From Conoideocrella luteorostrata (taxonomy: Eukaryota; Ascomycota; Sordariomycetes; Hypocreales; Clavicipitaceae), in assembly GCA_032433595.1 (NCBI GenBank), contig JASWJB010000487.1:1-23038 (forward strand): 23,038 bases of DNA. Direction: 5' to 3'. Position 1 is the first letter of the stretch. Each line of letters starts with the position of its first letter. The position numbers and the translations under genes are program-made. Below the pieces are notes generated by a model. It was given only the letters and a program-made list of their open reading frames with translations, had not been told where the DNA came from and did no database searches. Below, piece by piece: positions 7,527-17,739 of the stretch.

Positions 7527-8955
7527 GCAAGACGTACTCCTAGCTACTATAGCGCTTTTGGGAATCAGCTTTCTCTCTACTTTGAGGACACACTTTTAGG
7601 TTGGCAATTCAAAATGCTGTCTTGGGTCACAGGCAAAGGCTTACTCAGTACTAAATTCTGTCGGAAGCAATAGAATCGAAAGGGTCACAAAATGCATGTA
7701 TTCAAGATGATGATGATGAATGTTCTGACTTCTGGCCCTTCCAATTCATCCCAAACGGCCTCCTCGTATTCTCCTTTTCATTCCTCGACTTCCGGTGTAT
7801 TTCCCCGATTGGCCGACCTTTCCAACATCTCTCAACCTCCTTGTTATCCAAAAAAATGCCCTTCCATATTTTTCTCTCTATATGCGATATCCATGCTCCT
7901 CCCTATATTTCTCATGCTGAATGAAGACTTGTGTGCTGAGAATCGTTGAAGCGTCAATTTACGAGAGAGTAGCTGAACAGAAATGTCGAGTAGTTTGAAT
8001 GGTTGGTTGGAGAATTGAACCAGGCGAGTAATTTTGAAGGAGCGTTGTGTGTTGAACCAGATGTCAAGTAACACTTTCAAAGATTTAGCGATAGACTCCA
8101 GTTCCCAGCACAACTCGAACAAAAGTGTGAGAGACCTCGATAAATGAGGCAGTAGAGGAGGCTTCGAGAGACGAGTGACTAAATAATTTATTGAAGATGA
8201 AGGTATGCAGTTCCGAGAGTAGGATTGGTAATAAGGTGGCGAGAAGCTTTGTCTAGAATATAGTAATTGAATTGCTCATGATGTTTTTGTCTTTTTTGGG
8301 TGCCGTGAAGGTCATCTTTATAGTTCTTCTACGCTGCATTCCCAATCCATCATCTGTCATGGCTAGCAGTACTGCTTTTCTCATCCCACGGTAACCGCTC
8401 TGTTTCGCCGGAAACACCCCGTTTCTATTTTGATACTCAGTCGGCCTCGTTATCCTCAGCCTATGTATGCCGCGCGCCACTGTGTCTCCAATGATGTAGC
8501 GCTGACCTGGCAATTCGAGGAGGAGGTTTGGCAGATGAAACAGGTTGAAAGCGCCCAAGGCCGGACGACCTGGGCCTGGAGGAATGCTCATAAGCGCTGT
8601 GTTGGTTCTGACGCCGAAATTGTTGGTTTCTCACAGTCAGCAGGGGCTGTGGTGGTTGGTCGGCAAGCTGGAGACGCTAGTTGTTTTTCAGGCGAACGGG
8701 GTTCATTCTTTGATGCTCTTGGACCAAAAATAAAAAATAAAAATAAAAATCCGTCCATAGCCATAACGCGGCCAACTTCAACGGCTATCCCCTAAACTGT
8801 TCATCTGCCTCGAATCGTTCAATCATGCAGAATAGTTCTGGCGACGCCGCGTTATGGCAACCGTAGGTAGGGGACTGCGAGATTTGGTTCCATCGAAGGC
8901 AATCCCCAGGTTCCGGCACGGCTACCCTCGCACGAGGGCGATAAGCGACGAATGT
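7527..8955. other. long stretch without a supported gene
   Basis: Frames at 7692-7949 (+), 7844-8122 (-), 8253-8591 (-) and 8430-8795 (+) have no recognised motif, no consistent intron pattern and low complexity at their ends, and they overlap each other. The minus frame 8253-8591 (Pro/Gly-rich start, basic C-terminus) is the least implausible but still unsupported. An A-rich run (AAAAATAAAAATAAAAAT) is at 8728-8749. The composition is mixed, without strong RIP. Confidence 0.4.
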
Positions 8956-8959
8956 GCCA

Positions 8960-9180
8960 AGTAAGGGCCACAATTACAAGCCCACAATTGCAGGCCGAAA
9001 TTACGAGGCCCACAGCCGCAAGTAAAAACTACAGGCTACAATTACAGGCCACCCACAATTACAGGCCACCCACAACTACAGGCCACCCACAGCCACAGGC
9101 CGCCCACAGCCACAGGCCACAGCTGCAGGTCGAAATTACAGGCTACAACTGCAGGCCACCATTGCATGCCATAACTGTAC
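8960..9180. repeat. 17-bp minisatellite (ACAATTACAGGCCACCC)
   Basis: Perfect or near-perfect units run from about 9035 to 9120, with variants ACAACTACAGGC and ACAGCCACAGGC. More degenerate ones (ATTACGAGGCCCACAGC, ACAACTGCAGGCCACC) extend on both sides. There are no spacers between units, so this is a tandem minisatellite, not a CRISPR array. Confidence 0.85.
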
Positions 9181-9300
9181 GTTACAATTGCGTGTTGCGC
9201 ATGCGCAAGTGTACGGAGTACGCAAGCGTAGGTTCAAATTACGAGCCATGGTTATGGGTTAAAATAACAAGTCAAAATTGCGAGTCAGAATTGCCCCCAT

Positions 9301-9327
9301 AAATACTCCGTACTCCGTACAGTATTT
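9301..9327. repeat. ACTCCGTA palindrome cluster
   Basis: AAATACTCCGTACTCCGTAC then AGTATTTT: two overlapping ACTCCGTAC words within an AAATACT/AGTATTT inverted pair. The same TACGGAGTA or ACTCCGTA word occurs at about 9211-9220, 9516-9523, 11363-11371 and 13860-13868, always in non-coding sequence. Possibly a footprint or terminus of a short mobile element; I cannot assign one. Confidence 0.5.
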
Positions 9328-9799
9328 TCAGTCGTGGATATGTATGCCTGAGTGAGTGGGTTCGTCGTTACAGTAGCCGCCCACACACCATGGCCTTGGC
9401 CGGCGTGTTGTAAGGCCACCACCATCTAGCTGGCGCGTAACAGACTCGAACATGGTACGCAGGCGGCGTTACGAGTATGGCTCGGGGTTTGGGTAGAGGG
9501 AAATTAAAGTGTACAACTCCGTAGTACCTTTCACGTGTGGACCTGGGCCGTACTTGGACCTTTTTCAAGGCAGGCAGGCAAGGCATGGGCCACATCCTGT
9601 TCCGCCGGTCGCGCGCTCGCAGTTATCAGCAGCTTCACTGCGCGTGTACGGGCAATGCACCAAGTCTGCACGCCAACACCGCCGCGGCAAACGCAACTTA
9701 CGATGCGCCGTAGTGTGGTGGCGTTGGTCGTTACGTGCTACGAGCTTGTTACCATCTCGTGCCGGGAAAGCTGCGGTGGTGGTTGTGGCCGAGCTTTTT

Positions 9800-9956
9800 C
9801 GCGGCCAATCAACATTTTGCACCAATTTTGCACCAATTTTGCATCCAGTCCACAACTCGCTTTGCACTTATCCTTATCCGCATTGTTTCTTTTCTTCCAC
9901 GATCAACACATTTCCAAGCCCCAAGTTGGCCATTCTATTCAAGTAGAGGTGAAAAA
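9800..9956 (+). promoter_or_regulatory. promoter-like region upstream of a short broken frame
   Basis: A GGCCAATCA CCAAT box near 9803-9811 is followed by three near-repeats of the ATTTTGCA type (9813-9845), a TTTCTTTTCTTCC pyrimidine tract (9887-9899) and an A-rich start context GAAAAAATG at 9951-9959. This order fits a fungal gene 5' end read on the plus strand. Confidence 0.4.
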
Positions 9957-10022
9957 ATGTCGGAGAACGAGGGTCTTGGCGCATCACTTAGTCGTGTGTC
10001 AAGAGGTTATAATATACAATAA
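9957..10022 (+). pseudogene. possible 5' fragment of a truncated gene
   Basis: The ATG at 9957 in a good context opens MSENEGLGASLSRVSRG and meets TAA after 21 codons. A weak GTTATA follows the Arg codons and could be a decayed splice donor, but I find no downstream exon. No homology is recognised. The call rests on the upstream promoter-like sequence alone. Confidence 0.25.
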
Positions 10023-10114
10023 TTGCTGCGCAATTAGAGCATGTTCTTTTTGTGTGAAATCGTGGATAGAGTCTAGTGCGTCTCGTGAGGAATAAAGCCA
10101 GTTAGTCTGTTGCG

Positions 10115-10780
10115 TTATGTGTCTTCATACGTAGGAGAAGGAGAGCAATTTGCAACAGTGGAAATAGGCAGGAATAGACGGAATAGATGAATTTGAGTAT
10201 GTTGCAGAGTGTGAGCAGTGATATTGATAGATGATGTTCTTGCTTGATAGATGCCCTCTGAAGGGCATCGTGACCCTTCTATATAGTCCTTCAGCGACCG
10301 GAATATTCCCTTGAATTTAGTGGCCATAGACCTACATTCCTTGGCATCGTGCCACCTTCTTCCACTATCGTACCAATCTAGCTAATACGAGGCATCGGTC
10401 ATTTCCGAAGGTGCCACTCTAATCTCAACATAGTCTAGGTTTAAATGCTCTCCTGTCTTCCATAAGAAGACTTTGACGTTTAATTCCTTTTATGCCCGGA
10501 GTCAAGGCTCTGTTGATCCATGTCGCCTCCAAGCTTTTGAGTGCAACATTGCCTGGTCCTCTGAAAGGTGGTACCTTGATACCGGCGGGAGATGGGCATC
10601 TTCGCCATTGACTACTTCCACCGGAGCGGGATGCATTCTTGAAATCGCCGTGGCTTCGTCCCAGAGAAGCGAGGCATCTGTGAGGCTTGGAGAGTTATAC
10701 ACATCATCGTTGAGAGTAATAGCCAGGGCTGTTATAATAGCATAGAAGAGGAGCTTTATGGCGGGGGAAAAATAAAACAT
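10115..10780 (-). pseudogene. secreted-protein pseudogene with three in-frame stops
   Basis: One minus-strand frame runs from ATG 10780 to TAA 10115. It opens with a strong signal peptide (MFYFSPAIKLLFYAIITALA, then polar sequence). After residue 92 it meets TGA (10502), TAA four codons later and TAG further on, then continues without shift through VKVFLWKTGEHLNLDYVEIR, WYDSGRRWHDAK and SRCPSEG. The texture on both sides of the stops is coding-like, with no indels. All three stops can arise from CGA, CAA and CAG by C-to-T change, which matches light RIP or deamination. The mature part would be roughly 200 residues with few Cys. I do not recognise the family; a small secreted fungal protein is the best guess. 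Confidence 0.65.
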
Positions 10781-10876
10781 GGTCCTACTAGAGTTGTAGA
10801 CACGAGCATCCGATACACGGAAAGTTCAAAGGCACTATTATCTGGATGTCCCCGTAACGGAGACAGCCTTTCGACG

Positions 10877-10922
10877 CCAAGAACCTTTTGATGTCAAATC
10901 AGAAGCCCCTATGCTTCCTACA
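10877..10922 (+). mobile_element. 3' fragment of a family A LTR
   Basis: 46 bp matching the last part of the LTR at 1217-1421 (CAAGAACCTTTTGATGTCAA and AGAAGCCCCTATGCTTCCTA), ending in CA. The 5' three quarters are missing. It lies upstream of the secreted-protein pseudogene. Confidence 0.75.
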
Positions 10923-10931
10923 CTTACTCTT

Positions 10932-10970
10932 GCACAAAAAATGGCATGGCCCAGAGGCCACTTTTTGTGC
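10932..10970. repeat. inverted repeat, stem of about 14 bp
   Basis: GCACAAAAAATGGC and its near complement GGCCACTTTTTGTGC flank a 10-base loop. It lies between the LTR fragment and the next solo LTR. It may be a small foldback element or a transcription stop structure; neither can be decided here. Confidence 0.5.
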
Positions 10971-10999
10971 GTGTTATCACCCCTTATATACCGTGTAAC

Positions 11000-11202
11000 T
11001 GTGGGTTGCACAGGGTTGTGCAACAGATGATCTAGATCAACTGCTTCAAAATACAATATATTCAATAAGTCAAGTAGGTTCTCTAGGAAAGAAGAAAAGA
11101 AGTCATCGTGGAAGGCACGATATCGGCGTATAAATATCGTGGCTTAAAGGTGACCACGTGATAGGCTCCGTGCTTCCTATTGTGCTTGGCGGCATTCCAA
11201 CA
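11000..11202 (-). mobile_element. solo LTR, family A, copy 3
   Basis: 203 bp; on the plus strand it runs TGTGGGTTGCACAGGG to GGCATTCCAACA. It is flanked by a perfect 5-bp duplication GTAAC (10995-10999 and 11203-11207). It contains CACGTG (11155-11160) and a GTATAAATATCG stretch that reads as TATA on the LTR strand. Closely similar to copy 4 along its whole length. Confidence 0.93.
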
Positions 11203-11590
11203 GTAACACTTACAGTCGCCGCATTCAAACTTTAAGACCCCGAGGAGTATTGCTATTGGGGCAGTAGGTGGGACCCGCCATCTGGATTCAGGCTGGCCTA
11301 TTTCCCACACACCTTCCGCCATTTCACACCACAGGCCATGGATGCCAGAAAATGGTCCAAGTACGGAGTAGTCAATTGAATTCCTGCAATACTAAGATTC
11401 CGACCGCTGCCGCAGACCATGCTGTTTCCAATTCGCTCGGGCGCGATTTCCGTGTTTTCTTCAGAAGTGTTACTTTACGGCACGCGAGTTATTCCGGCTC
11501 CGGCTGCAGCTTGCGCCGCCGCTAAAGCTGCCTCCCGACTAGATACTGGCTGCGTTGCAGGAATAACCTCATTAATATCTATAGATATCA
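11203..11590. other. GC-normal intergenic stretch
   Basis: Open frames exist (11268-11525 and 11419-11601, plus) but show no family motif. An Ala-rich segment near 11490-11545 results from GCxGCx repeats. A GTACGGAGTA word lies at 11362-11371. No gene is supported. Confidence 0.4.
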
Positions 11591-11870
11591 ATAAATGCTA
11601 GACAGCTAATATTATCCCTTCCTTGCGTTCCTGCTACTATAGTATTTCCACTATATTTTAATTAGCTAATAGGCTATGCCATAGATCTCTACTACTATTG
11701 TGAGGTAGCCGCTATTGCCACCTTATCTTAAGTATAGCTTCTTTAAATGTTTAAATCTTATGCTATTAATAATATAATAACTTTAGCAAAGAGAAGCAAA
11801 ATAATATTATTCTAATTATGCTGCTAGTGATAGTGGAGGTAGGAAGTTAATAATGTTAAGTGCAACAGAA
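11591..11870. repeat. AT-rich island, probably RIP-degraded repeat
   Basis: An abrupt fall in GC with abundant TA dinucleotides, CTATTA and AATAATAT words, like the chromovirus region further right. No coding frame is recognisable. It sits between two solo LTRs of family A and may be what remains of an older element. Confidence 0.5.
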
Positions 11871-11933
11871 GAAGGCAGCTACAAGGCCACAGAAATCAAA
11901 GATATTCAGATTTCCGATATTTCTGTGGGTTGC

Positions 11934-12128
11934 ACAGGGTTGGTGTGCATGATTGACCTAGGTCAATTGCTTCAAAATGCAAAACGATGGATTCAAGTCT
12001 GTCTGTCTAAGAAGAGGAAAACAAGTGAGGGTTAAACGCTCGATATCGCCGTATAAATATCGTAGCGGAAAGGTGACCACGTGACCTGCTCCGTGCTTCC
12101 TATTGTGCTTGACGGCAGGATTCCAACA
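11934..12128 (-). mobile_element. solo LTR, family A, copy 4
   Basis: 195 bp; plus-strand TGTGGGTTGCACAGGG to GGATTCCAACA, flanked by a perfect 5-bp duplication ATTTC (11929-11933 and 12129-12133). CACGTG is at 12078-12083 and CCGTATAAATATCG at about 12048-12061. It ends 62 bp beyond the stop codon of the kinase pseudogene. Confidence 0.93.
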
Positions 12129-12190
12129 ATTTCTCTTGAGCCTGTAGGGGTGTCTCAAGAATTGTGGGTCCAATGCCCCAATAGCAATAC

Positions 12191-13799
12191 TCACCCCGAG
12201 ACCCAGGGTTGCGAGAAGGCCTCGTAGGAGTTGAGTCGCTCCTCTGGAAGCCAGCGGAGCAATCCTCGGATAAGATCCAAAAACACGTCCTTATCCCCTC
12301 CTTCCGATGATTTCGGGAGAGAATCCAAAGTCCTATCCATAGATATAGGAACAATGCCTCTCCATTCGCCTAAAAGAGCAATAGCTCGTCAACACTACTA
12401 CTCATCACAAATAAATAAGTCGGACTTCTAGCCCTTACCATTCTCGTTCCAGTATTCACGTGATTTTAAGCTTCTCTTTAGGAATTCCAATGGCGGGGGA
12501 CCAAGGAGGGCAACCATATTGGCCAGGTGATGCGCTTCGTTCCGCGCTGTATCATTGGCGTCATAGAGATGGAATAGACTTTCTGGTTCAAGGAGATCCC
12601 AGGCCTAATAAATTAGTATAATACGTCAAGTAGTAAAAAAAGAAAGTTAAGAGAACAGGAGAGGGGGGGGGGGGTTATATATACCAAGATGCCAATACTC
12701 CACATATCGACCGCGTGAACCCAGGACATACCAAGAATAATCTCAGGTGCTCGATACTGAATAGGGTTAGCAATCCCCTCATGATGGGTACCAACACGAG
12801 CCTCACCAAAGTCGCATAGGTAAAGTGGGCCGAAGCTTTCCAACATGAACTGAGAAACATGAACTGTGATGCCATTCGCTACTTTCCTTGATGATGGTCT
12901 GACGAGTTCGGCCTCCTCAAATTCTGCAAGTTGCGACTCATCTTTAATACCGATTAGGAGATTGCCCGCATGGACACCTTTGATTCGAAATTAGTTAGGA
13001 AAAGAACTTGGGATATAGATAGGATAAAAATTAGTTCATACCAGAATGGGTAAGATTTACGGGACCGTGGAGGAAGTCAAGAGCAGCTAGGACTCGCCGA
13101 AGGGCCATGACCACGATTGGCCGCGCGAATATGTGGTCGGGCATCATCTCTTGGAAGGCCCTTAGACTCAGGCCAAGCGGGGGAGGACAAAATTTTTATG
13201 TACACCGTGCGGTCCTTGCAGCTTGAAAGAATTCTCGAGCATTCGGATCATTTCACAACCTGAGTGATCCGACTCAACACCCTTCAGGTGCTGATAGACC
13301 TCCAGCTCTCGGTTCGAAGAAGCCAGAGTATTAACATGCACTTTTAACGTCACATATCGGCAATGGCTTTAAAATCGATTGTTAGCTCGTTTCCGTAGGT
13401 GAAGGTGGTGGAGGAGAAAACCCACAGGAGATCATGACAAAGCCATGTCGTTGAGGGGTGCCATAGCCAAGCTTGGCAACGACTTGATATCTGTTGCTGA
13501 TGACTTGTCCAATACAAGCGGGGTAGAAGAGCCTCCGGTCGTAGAAAGACAAAGTTTCCTCCTCGACCTTGACCGACACGTCAATCTCAAACCCACTCGA
13601 CGGAAAATTTACGGGGCACTATCGGCCGTCTTGTTGCCGAGGAGGCAGCGCGGTCCTGTGAGGTCATGGTGATGGCCCGAGTCGATGTTGGAGAATTTGA
13701 GCGAAGAAATAAAGCCCGATGGCTTGAGAAGAGTCGCAGAACTCGCTTCGGATACATGACTCTAAGTGATGATGAGGAGGTGTCAGAAGAAAGCGCCAT
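12191..13799 (-). pseudogene. SRPK-like serine/threonine kinase pseudogene
   Basis: Five coding segments with GT-AG junctions can be read on the minus strand: 13799 to about 13426, 13366-13042, 12977-12685, 12604-12439 and 12369-12191 (TGA). They contain, in order, an Arg-rich leader, VEEETLSFYDRRLFYP, NRYQVVAKLGYGT (Gly loop), YVTLKV (ATP-binding Lys), NRELEVYQHL, LSLRAFQEMMPD, THSGVHAGNLL (catalytic loop), EFEEAELVRPSSRKV, LCDFGEARVG (DFG), YRAPEIILG, VDMWSIGIL, WDLLEPESLF and LLRWLPEERL: the full domain order of the fungal SRPK-like family. Breaks: single-base frameshifts near 13600, 13450 and 13182, and the catalytic-loop Asp is Gly (codon split by the intron 12978-13041). Three shifts plus loss of the catalytic residue argue for a pseudogene. 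Its 5' end faces the APH fragment. Confidence 0.9.
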
Positions 13800-14009
13800 C
13801 TCCTCAAATGTATCGCGGGCCCACTTTCCCCACTTTTGTCCCTTTTTTCACAGGACTTCTACGGAGTAGTGACCCGCGTAACCGACCAAAACCTAGGGGC
13901 GACCACAGCGAATCAGGTCGCATCGTCCGCTAGCATATGACGTCAATAGTCCCATTACTGCTCTTGCGACCAGCTTCTTCTCACGGCGGGCCAGCTTTTT
14001 CTCGTTTAA

Positions 14010-14519
14010 GGGTGTGATTCCTATAACTGCCGGATCGGAAATCGCTTTTTCGGCCCCATGACCCATGATGAGTTCCATTCACTGGTACGAGCGACTGCGA
14101 GCCTGGAAGACGTTACATGTATGCTCAGCGAGGAAATCGCCAAGGTACACACACGTCGCTATCAGACTCGCTTCGCGCATGCAGACCTGTGTCCCAGGAA
14201 CATCATCGTCAAGGGTGGGCGCATCGTCGCCATTCTTGACTGGGCATTTGCGGGATGGTATCCGGAATATTGGGACTTCACTAGGGCGCACTACAACTTG
14301 TTTTCTGGTCAGGACCGCTGGGAGGAGTGCCTTCGTCTCGTCATGCCTTGCTACGAGATGGAACTCAGGGCAGAGCGTATTCTCTGGGACAGGCTGCCGG
14401 AGCCGGGTGCGACGTTATCTTGGTTCCGCAATGGAGTTCGCGGTAGGACTGAGGGCTCAGCGCCCGCAGCAGCCTGGTTGCAGGCGAGGAGGGGAGGCCG
14501 TCAGCCGGCAGATTTGTGA
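14010..14519 (+). pseudogene. C-terminal half of an APH-fold phosphotransferase gene
   Basis: The frame opens after a TAA at 14007 and stops at TGA 14517; the first ATG is 14058. RFFGPMTHDEFHSL leads to HADLCPRNIIV (the HxDxxxxN catalytic loop) and ILDWAFAGWYPEYWDFTRAH (metal-binding D with the following WAFAGW), then RAERILWDRLPEPG and a C-terminus ending QPADL that looks natural. This is the aminoglycoside/choline-kinase-like phosphotransferase family abundant in moulds, with undefined small-molecule or protein substrates. The N-lobe (nucleotide loop and Lys), about half of a normal 280-310-residue protein, is missing upstream and not found in other frames. The stop is two bases before a solo LTR. 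Could be expressed as a 153-residue piece, but without the N-lobe it should not be active. Confidence 0.8.
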
Positions 14520-14521
14520 AC

Positions 14522-14760
14522 TGTTGGATTACACGGGTGTGTGTGGACCGGATGTGTGGATACACGGGCTGTGCAAGGAAGGTTACGTGGCATCTGGGCC
14601 TAAGGCAGGAATTCAGGACGGAAGTGTCTCAGATTATAGGGGTATTTATAGGGGGATTTGGACGAGGCCGTTAGACGGGTGATTCTGCACCTATTATCTT
14701 AGTAACACAGCTGGTCCCATGAATGCAAACATCGTTGAACCTCTCCTATCAATTCCAATA
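14522..14760 (+). mobile_element. solo LTR, family B, copy 2
   Basis: 239 bp from TGTTGGATTACACGGG to AATTCCAATA (CAACA changed to CAATA, a RIP-type C-to-T). It matches the LTR in the H3 pseudogene along its length and contains GGTATTTATAGGGGG, a TATA candidate. Flanking 5-mers (TGAAC and GTTAT) differ. It marks the boundary between GC-normal DNA on the left and RIP-degraded DNA on the right. Confidence 0.82.
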
Positions 14761-14769
14761 GTTATAAGC

Positions 14770-15170
14770 CCGGTGCTCGCTATACTCTGCATTTAGAATA
14801 TTAAGGCATCGGGCATTATTCCTTCCTATCAGAACCCTCTTATTAATATCCCCTTAAATAACCTATTAAATATCCCTTCTAATATCCTATCTAATATTAT
14901 AACTTCTATACAAGCTAGGAAGCCTATTATCTTAATTAGGATCTGTAATTAGTATAAATAGTAAAATTATATATCTAGCAGGATTAACCTTATTACTTAG
15001 GAAGCTATTAAACCTAAAGACTATATAGAAAACCTTCTAGTTAAACTTATTAAGCTTATTATATTAAGCTTTAATTTATTAGTATAAAATAAATTTACCT
15101 TAACTAACTAATAACGTAATAACTTAATATTTATAATATTAAATTACAAGAAAGACCTTAAGCACTATAC
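14770..15170. repeat. older RIP-degraded repeat, left part
   Basis: Very AT-rich, TA-rich sequence with CTATTA and TTAATAT words and no open frame. It is the left part of the target into which the chromovirus inserted: it ends in TATAC (15166-15170), repeated at 22144-22148. Its original identity is not readable. Confidence 0.7.
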
Positions 15171-15623
15171 TGTTACGAACCAATAGCAAGGCACCCAGAC
15201 TAAGGAACATCAGTTGGATGACGAGCATCCAAGGTGAAACACGACAAGCACCATGCCGTCACTATAGAGCAGGTCACGTGCGTAACCACATGACTATGCA
15301 AGGCGCTCTGTAAGATTAGTAGTGATCCCAGAGATCCCACAGAGCAGCACAGAGCACACAGATCACTATAATTAAAAGGGAATTGTATAAGGATCGGAAC
15401 ATTATATATAGGATAGTTATTACTAGATAGTTAGCACCTAGATCCTTATAGATTAATCTAAGCAATTACTTTTAGAAGCAATTAGGAGAACTCTCCTAAT
15501 AGATACTAAACACTGCTTATATTATTGTGATATTATTACTTATAACCTCTCTTACTTTATTTAAGCAATAGACACTACTATTATTACTATTTACTTACTA
15601 TAGTAAATAGCCTAACTGTTATA
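15171..15623 (+). repeat. left LTR of the chromovirus
   Basis: Begins TGTTACGAACCAATAGCAAG and ends ACTGTTATA (from ...TTACA). The first 130 bp or so keep many C and G that are T and A in the right LTR, while the last 250 bp are the more mutated of the pair. A GGTCACGTGCGTAACCACA box at 15272-15290 is intact. A TATATATAGG stretch near 15404-15413 is the likely core promoter. Confidence 0.95.
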
Positions 15624-15788
15624 TTTTAATTTATTCTGTTTAGTAAGACACCTTATATTTACAAGTAGTATATAATATCTATAGTATTTAGTATAACTTA
15701 CTCCTAGGAGTAGCTTATAAATATACTTAGGTAGCAACGCAAGCGAATCTAGGAACTTAAAGGAGAATAAAACAGTAGAAAACTTAGC

Positions 15789-16620
15789 AAAGTACTAAAG
15801 CTATTTGTATTCTCTAGAGATAAGGATAATATATAAGCCTCCTTAACTTAAGCCAAAGCCTATATTTATGTAAACAAGGATAATTTTAAAGAAGAAAATA
15901 ATAAAGTACTCTGCATTAGAGGACTCTTAAGTGAAAAAGCAGCTAAATAGTGGGAACTAACCCTACGAAACTTTCTTAAACATAATAATATTAAATACTA
16001 CAAGGAAATAACCCAAGAAGTGTTTTAAGACTACCACTAATTTAAGAATAAACTTAGGTATATATTTAGAGAAACTAACGAAAAACGCAAAGCCGCGATA
16101 TAACTTAATAACCTTTAACAGAAAGGATTAGCTAAATATTACTCTATTAACTTTTAATGCATTTCCGCTAAACTTAACTACAGAATAGAAGCCCTTATAG
16201 AAGTATACTATAAAGGACTTAAACTAAAAGTTAAGGATTACATCACTATATTACGCGAAGGATAACTAGATTCACTGTATAACCTAATTAAACTTTTAAT
16301 TAAAATTAATAACTATCTCTATAAACAATGTCTTAAAAGAAAGAGAGAGGGAGAACCTCTTAAACCTACTACTAGGATAACTAGTATATATAGACCTAAG
16401 CGGGGATAACTAACTGCTAGCATTAGTACCCACGTAGGCCCTATAGACTTAGATGCTACTATTAAAGAATAACTTAGGAAGAAAGGATTAGGGAAATGCT
16501 ATAATTACGGATAAAAAGGATATTATATGAATAAGTGCCTTAAACCCAAGAAAAAGAACTCTTAGAAGTTAGTACTAGAAAAGCAAGTTAGTATAGCTAT
16601 TTAAGATAACCTAAAGCTAA
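15789..16620 (+). pseudogene. chromovirus gag, degraded
   Basis: Frame with codons beginning at 15789, 15792 and so on gives KVLKLFVFSRDKDNI, ALIEVYYKGLKLKVKDYI and other stretches typical of the retrotransposon Gag capsid domain. It ends in a zinc knuckle at 16497-16538 with exact CX2CX4HX4C spacing, in which the second Cys and the His are both Tyr (TAC and TAT). It has more than ten in-frame TAA/TAG. The start codon is not identifiable. The same frame carries on to the protease. Confidence 0.85.
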
Positions 16621-17739
16621 AGGAAGGATACCTTAAAGAAGGACTATGTAGTAATCCTAAGTGTAAGGAACACACCTGCATAAGTTAGATAGTATGTTAC
16701 AATAACTATAATTAGGTACACTAATCTAGCAAAGAAGGATCAGGATAGTTTCCTTAAAAGCCTAAATAAATAAAAACTATTTTAGTTACTTATAAGCAGT
16801 AAGTTAAATAAGCTTTAGATAATAATTAGGAATACCCTACTTAACTAATTCCTAATTAGCTTACAGGACTACCTAACGAAGTTAGATTAGTAAATAACAC
16901 TATAACCAAAGAAAACACCTTATTAGATAAAGACAATTAACTCTTTAAGGAACACTATAAAGGAGAATATCTAGATCTACCACAGAAGATCTATAGATAT
17001 AAATATAACGTTACTAACCTAAAGGTACTATAAGACCTAATTATTATAGCATAGTAGGATTTGTAAAACAACACTAGACTAACCTTTAGAGACCACAAGG
17101 CTATACACCCAAGATAGAAAACCCATAATTAGATTTTATAGTTCTTATGTGTCTATTACTTATGTGTTTATTACACATGGGAAAAACTTAAGAATAAATA
17201 GTTTCCTACTTAAGAAGGAACAGAGCCTATTTAAGAACCCTTTTAGTGGTATAACCTTAAGGGATAGGAAATAAGGGAAAAGGATTAAAATAGGGGAGCA
17301 TTTATTACTTTACCTAGATATAAAGACACACCCTCTTTAGTCTAGATTTTACTTACACCTAGATAACTAGATAGTTAGTTACAGAGACGCAGACTTTAGT
17401 TAGGGATACCTATACCCTCTGAAACATTGCTAATGTATACTAAGGCTACTAAGGAAGCTAGACTTAGTAGACTAACTAGCAGAGTAAATAATAAATATTA
17501 CTCTTATAGCTCCCATAGAAACAAAATAGCATAAAGGAACGCATAAAGAAAATAGCAAGAATTAGATAATATATTTAACAAGAAGTTAAAAAACAGACTT
17601 CGCTAGTGGTAAAGGGGACACTAAACTAGTAACGCGATAAGTTCCTTTTAAGCATAAACAAAGGATTAAGTAGCTACCTAAAAGTTCTAATCTAAATATA
17701 TAGAAAAACAATCTAGGTAATAATAAATAGTAAAGCACA

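Noticed and set aside
8253..8795. Overlapping frames on both strands (112 and 121 codons)
   Set aside because: Neither has recognisable family features, the plus frame ends in an AAAAT run, and the two occupy opposite strands of the same DNA.
8960..9180. Possible CRISPR-like array
   Set aside because: Units are contiguous 17-bp repeats without spacers, in a eukaryotic genome; this is a minisatellite.
9509..10095. 145- and 186-codon plus-strand frames in different phases
   Set aside because: They overlap each other and a minus-strand frame, carry no domain, and cover a promoter-like region with a CCAAT box and a pyrimidine tract.
13893..14078. 61-codon minus-strand frame between the kinase and APH remnants
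   Set aside because: It partly mirrors the APH coding strand, and no family was recognised.
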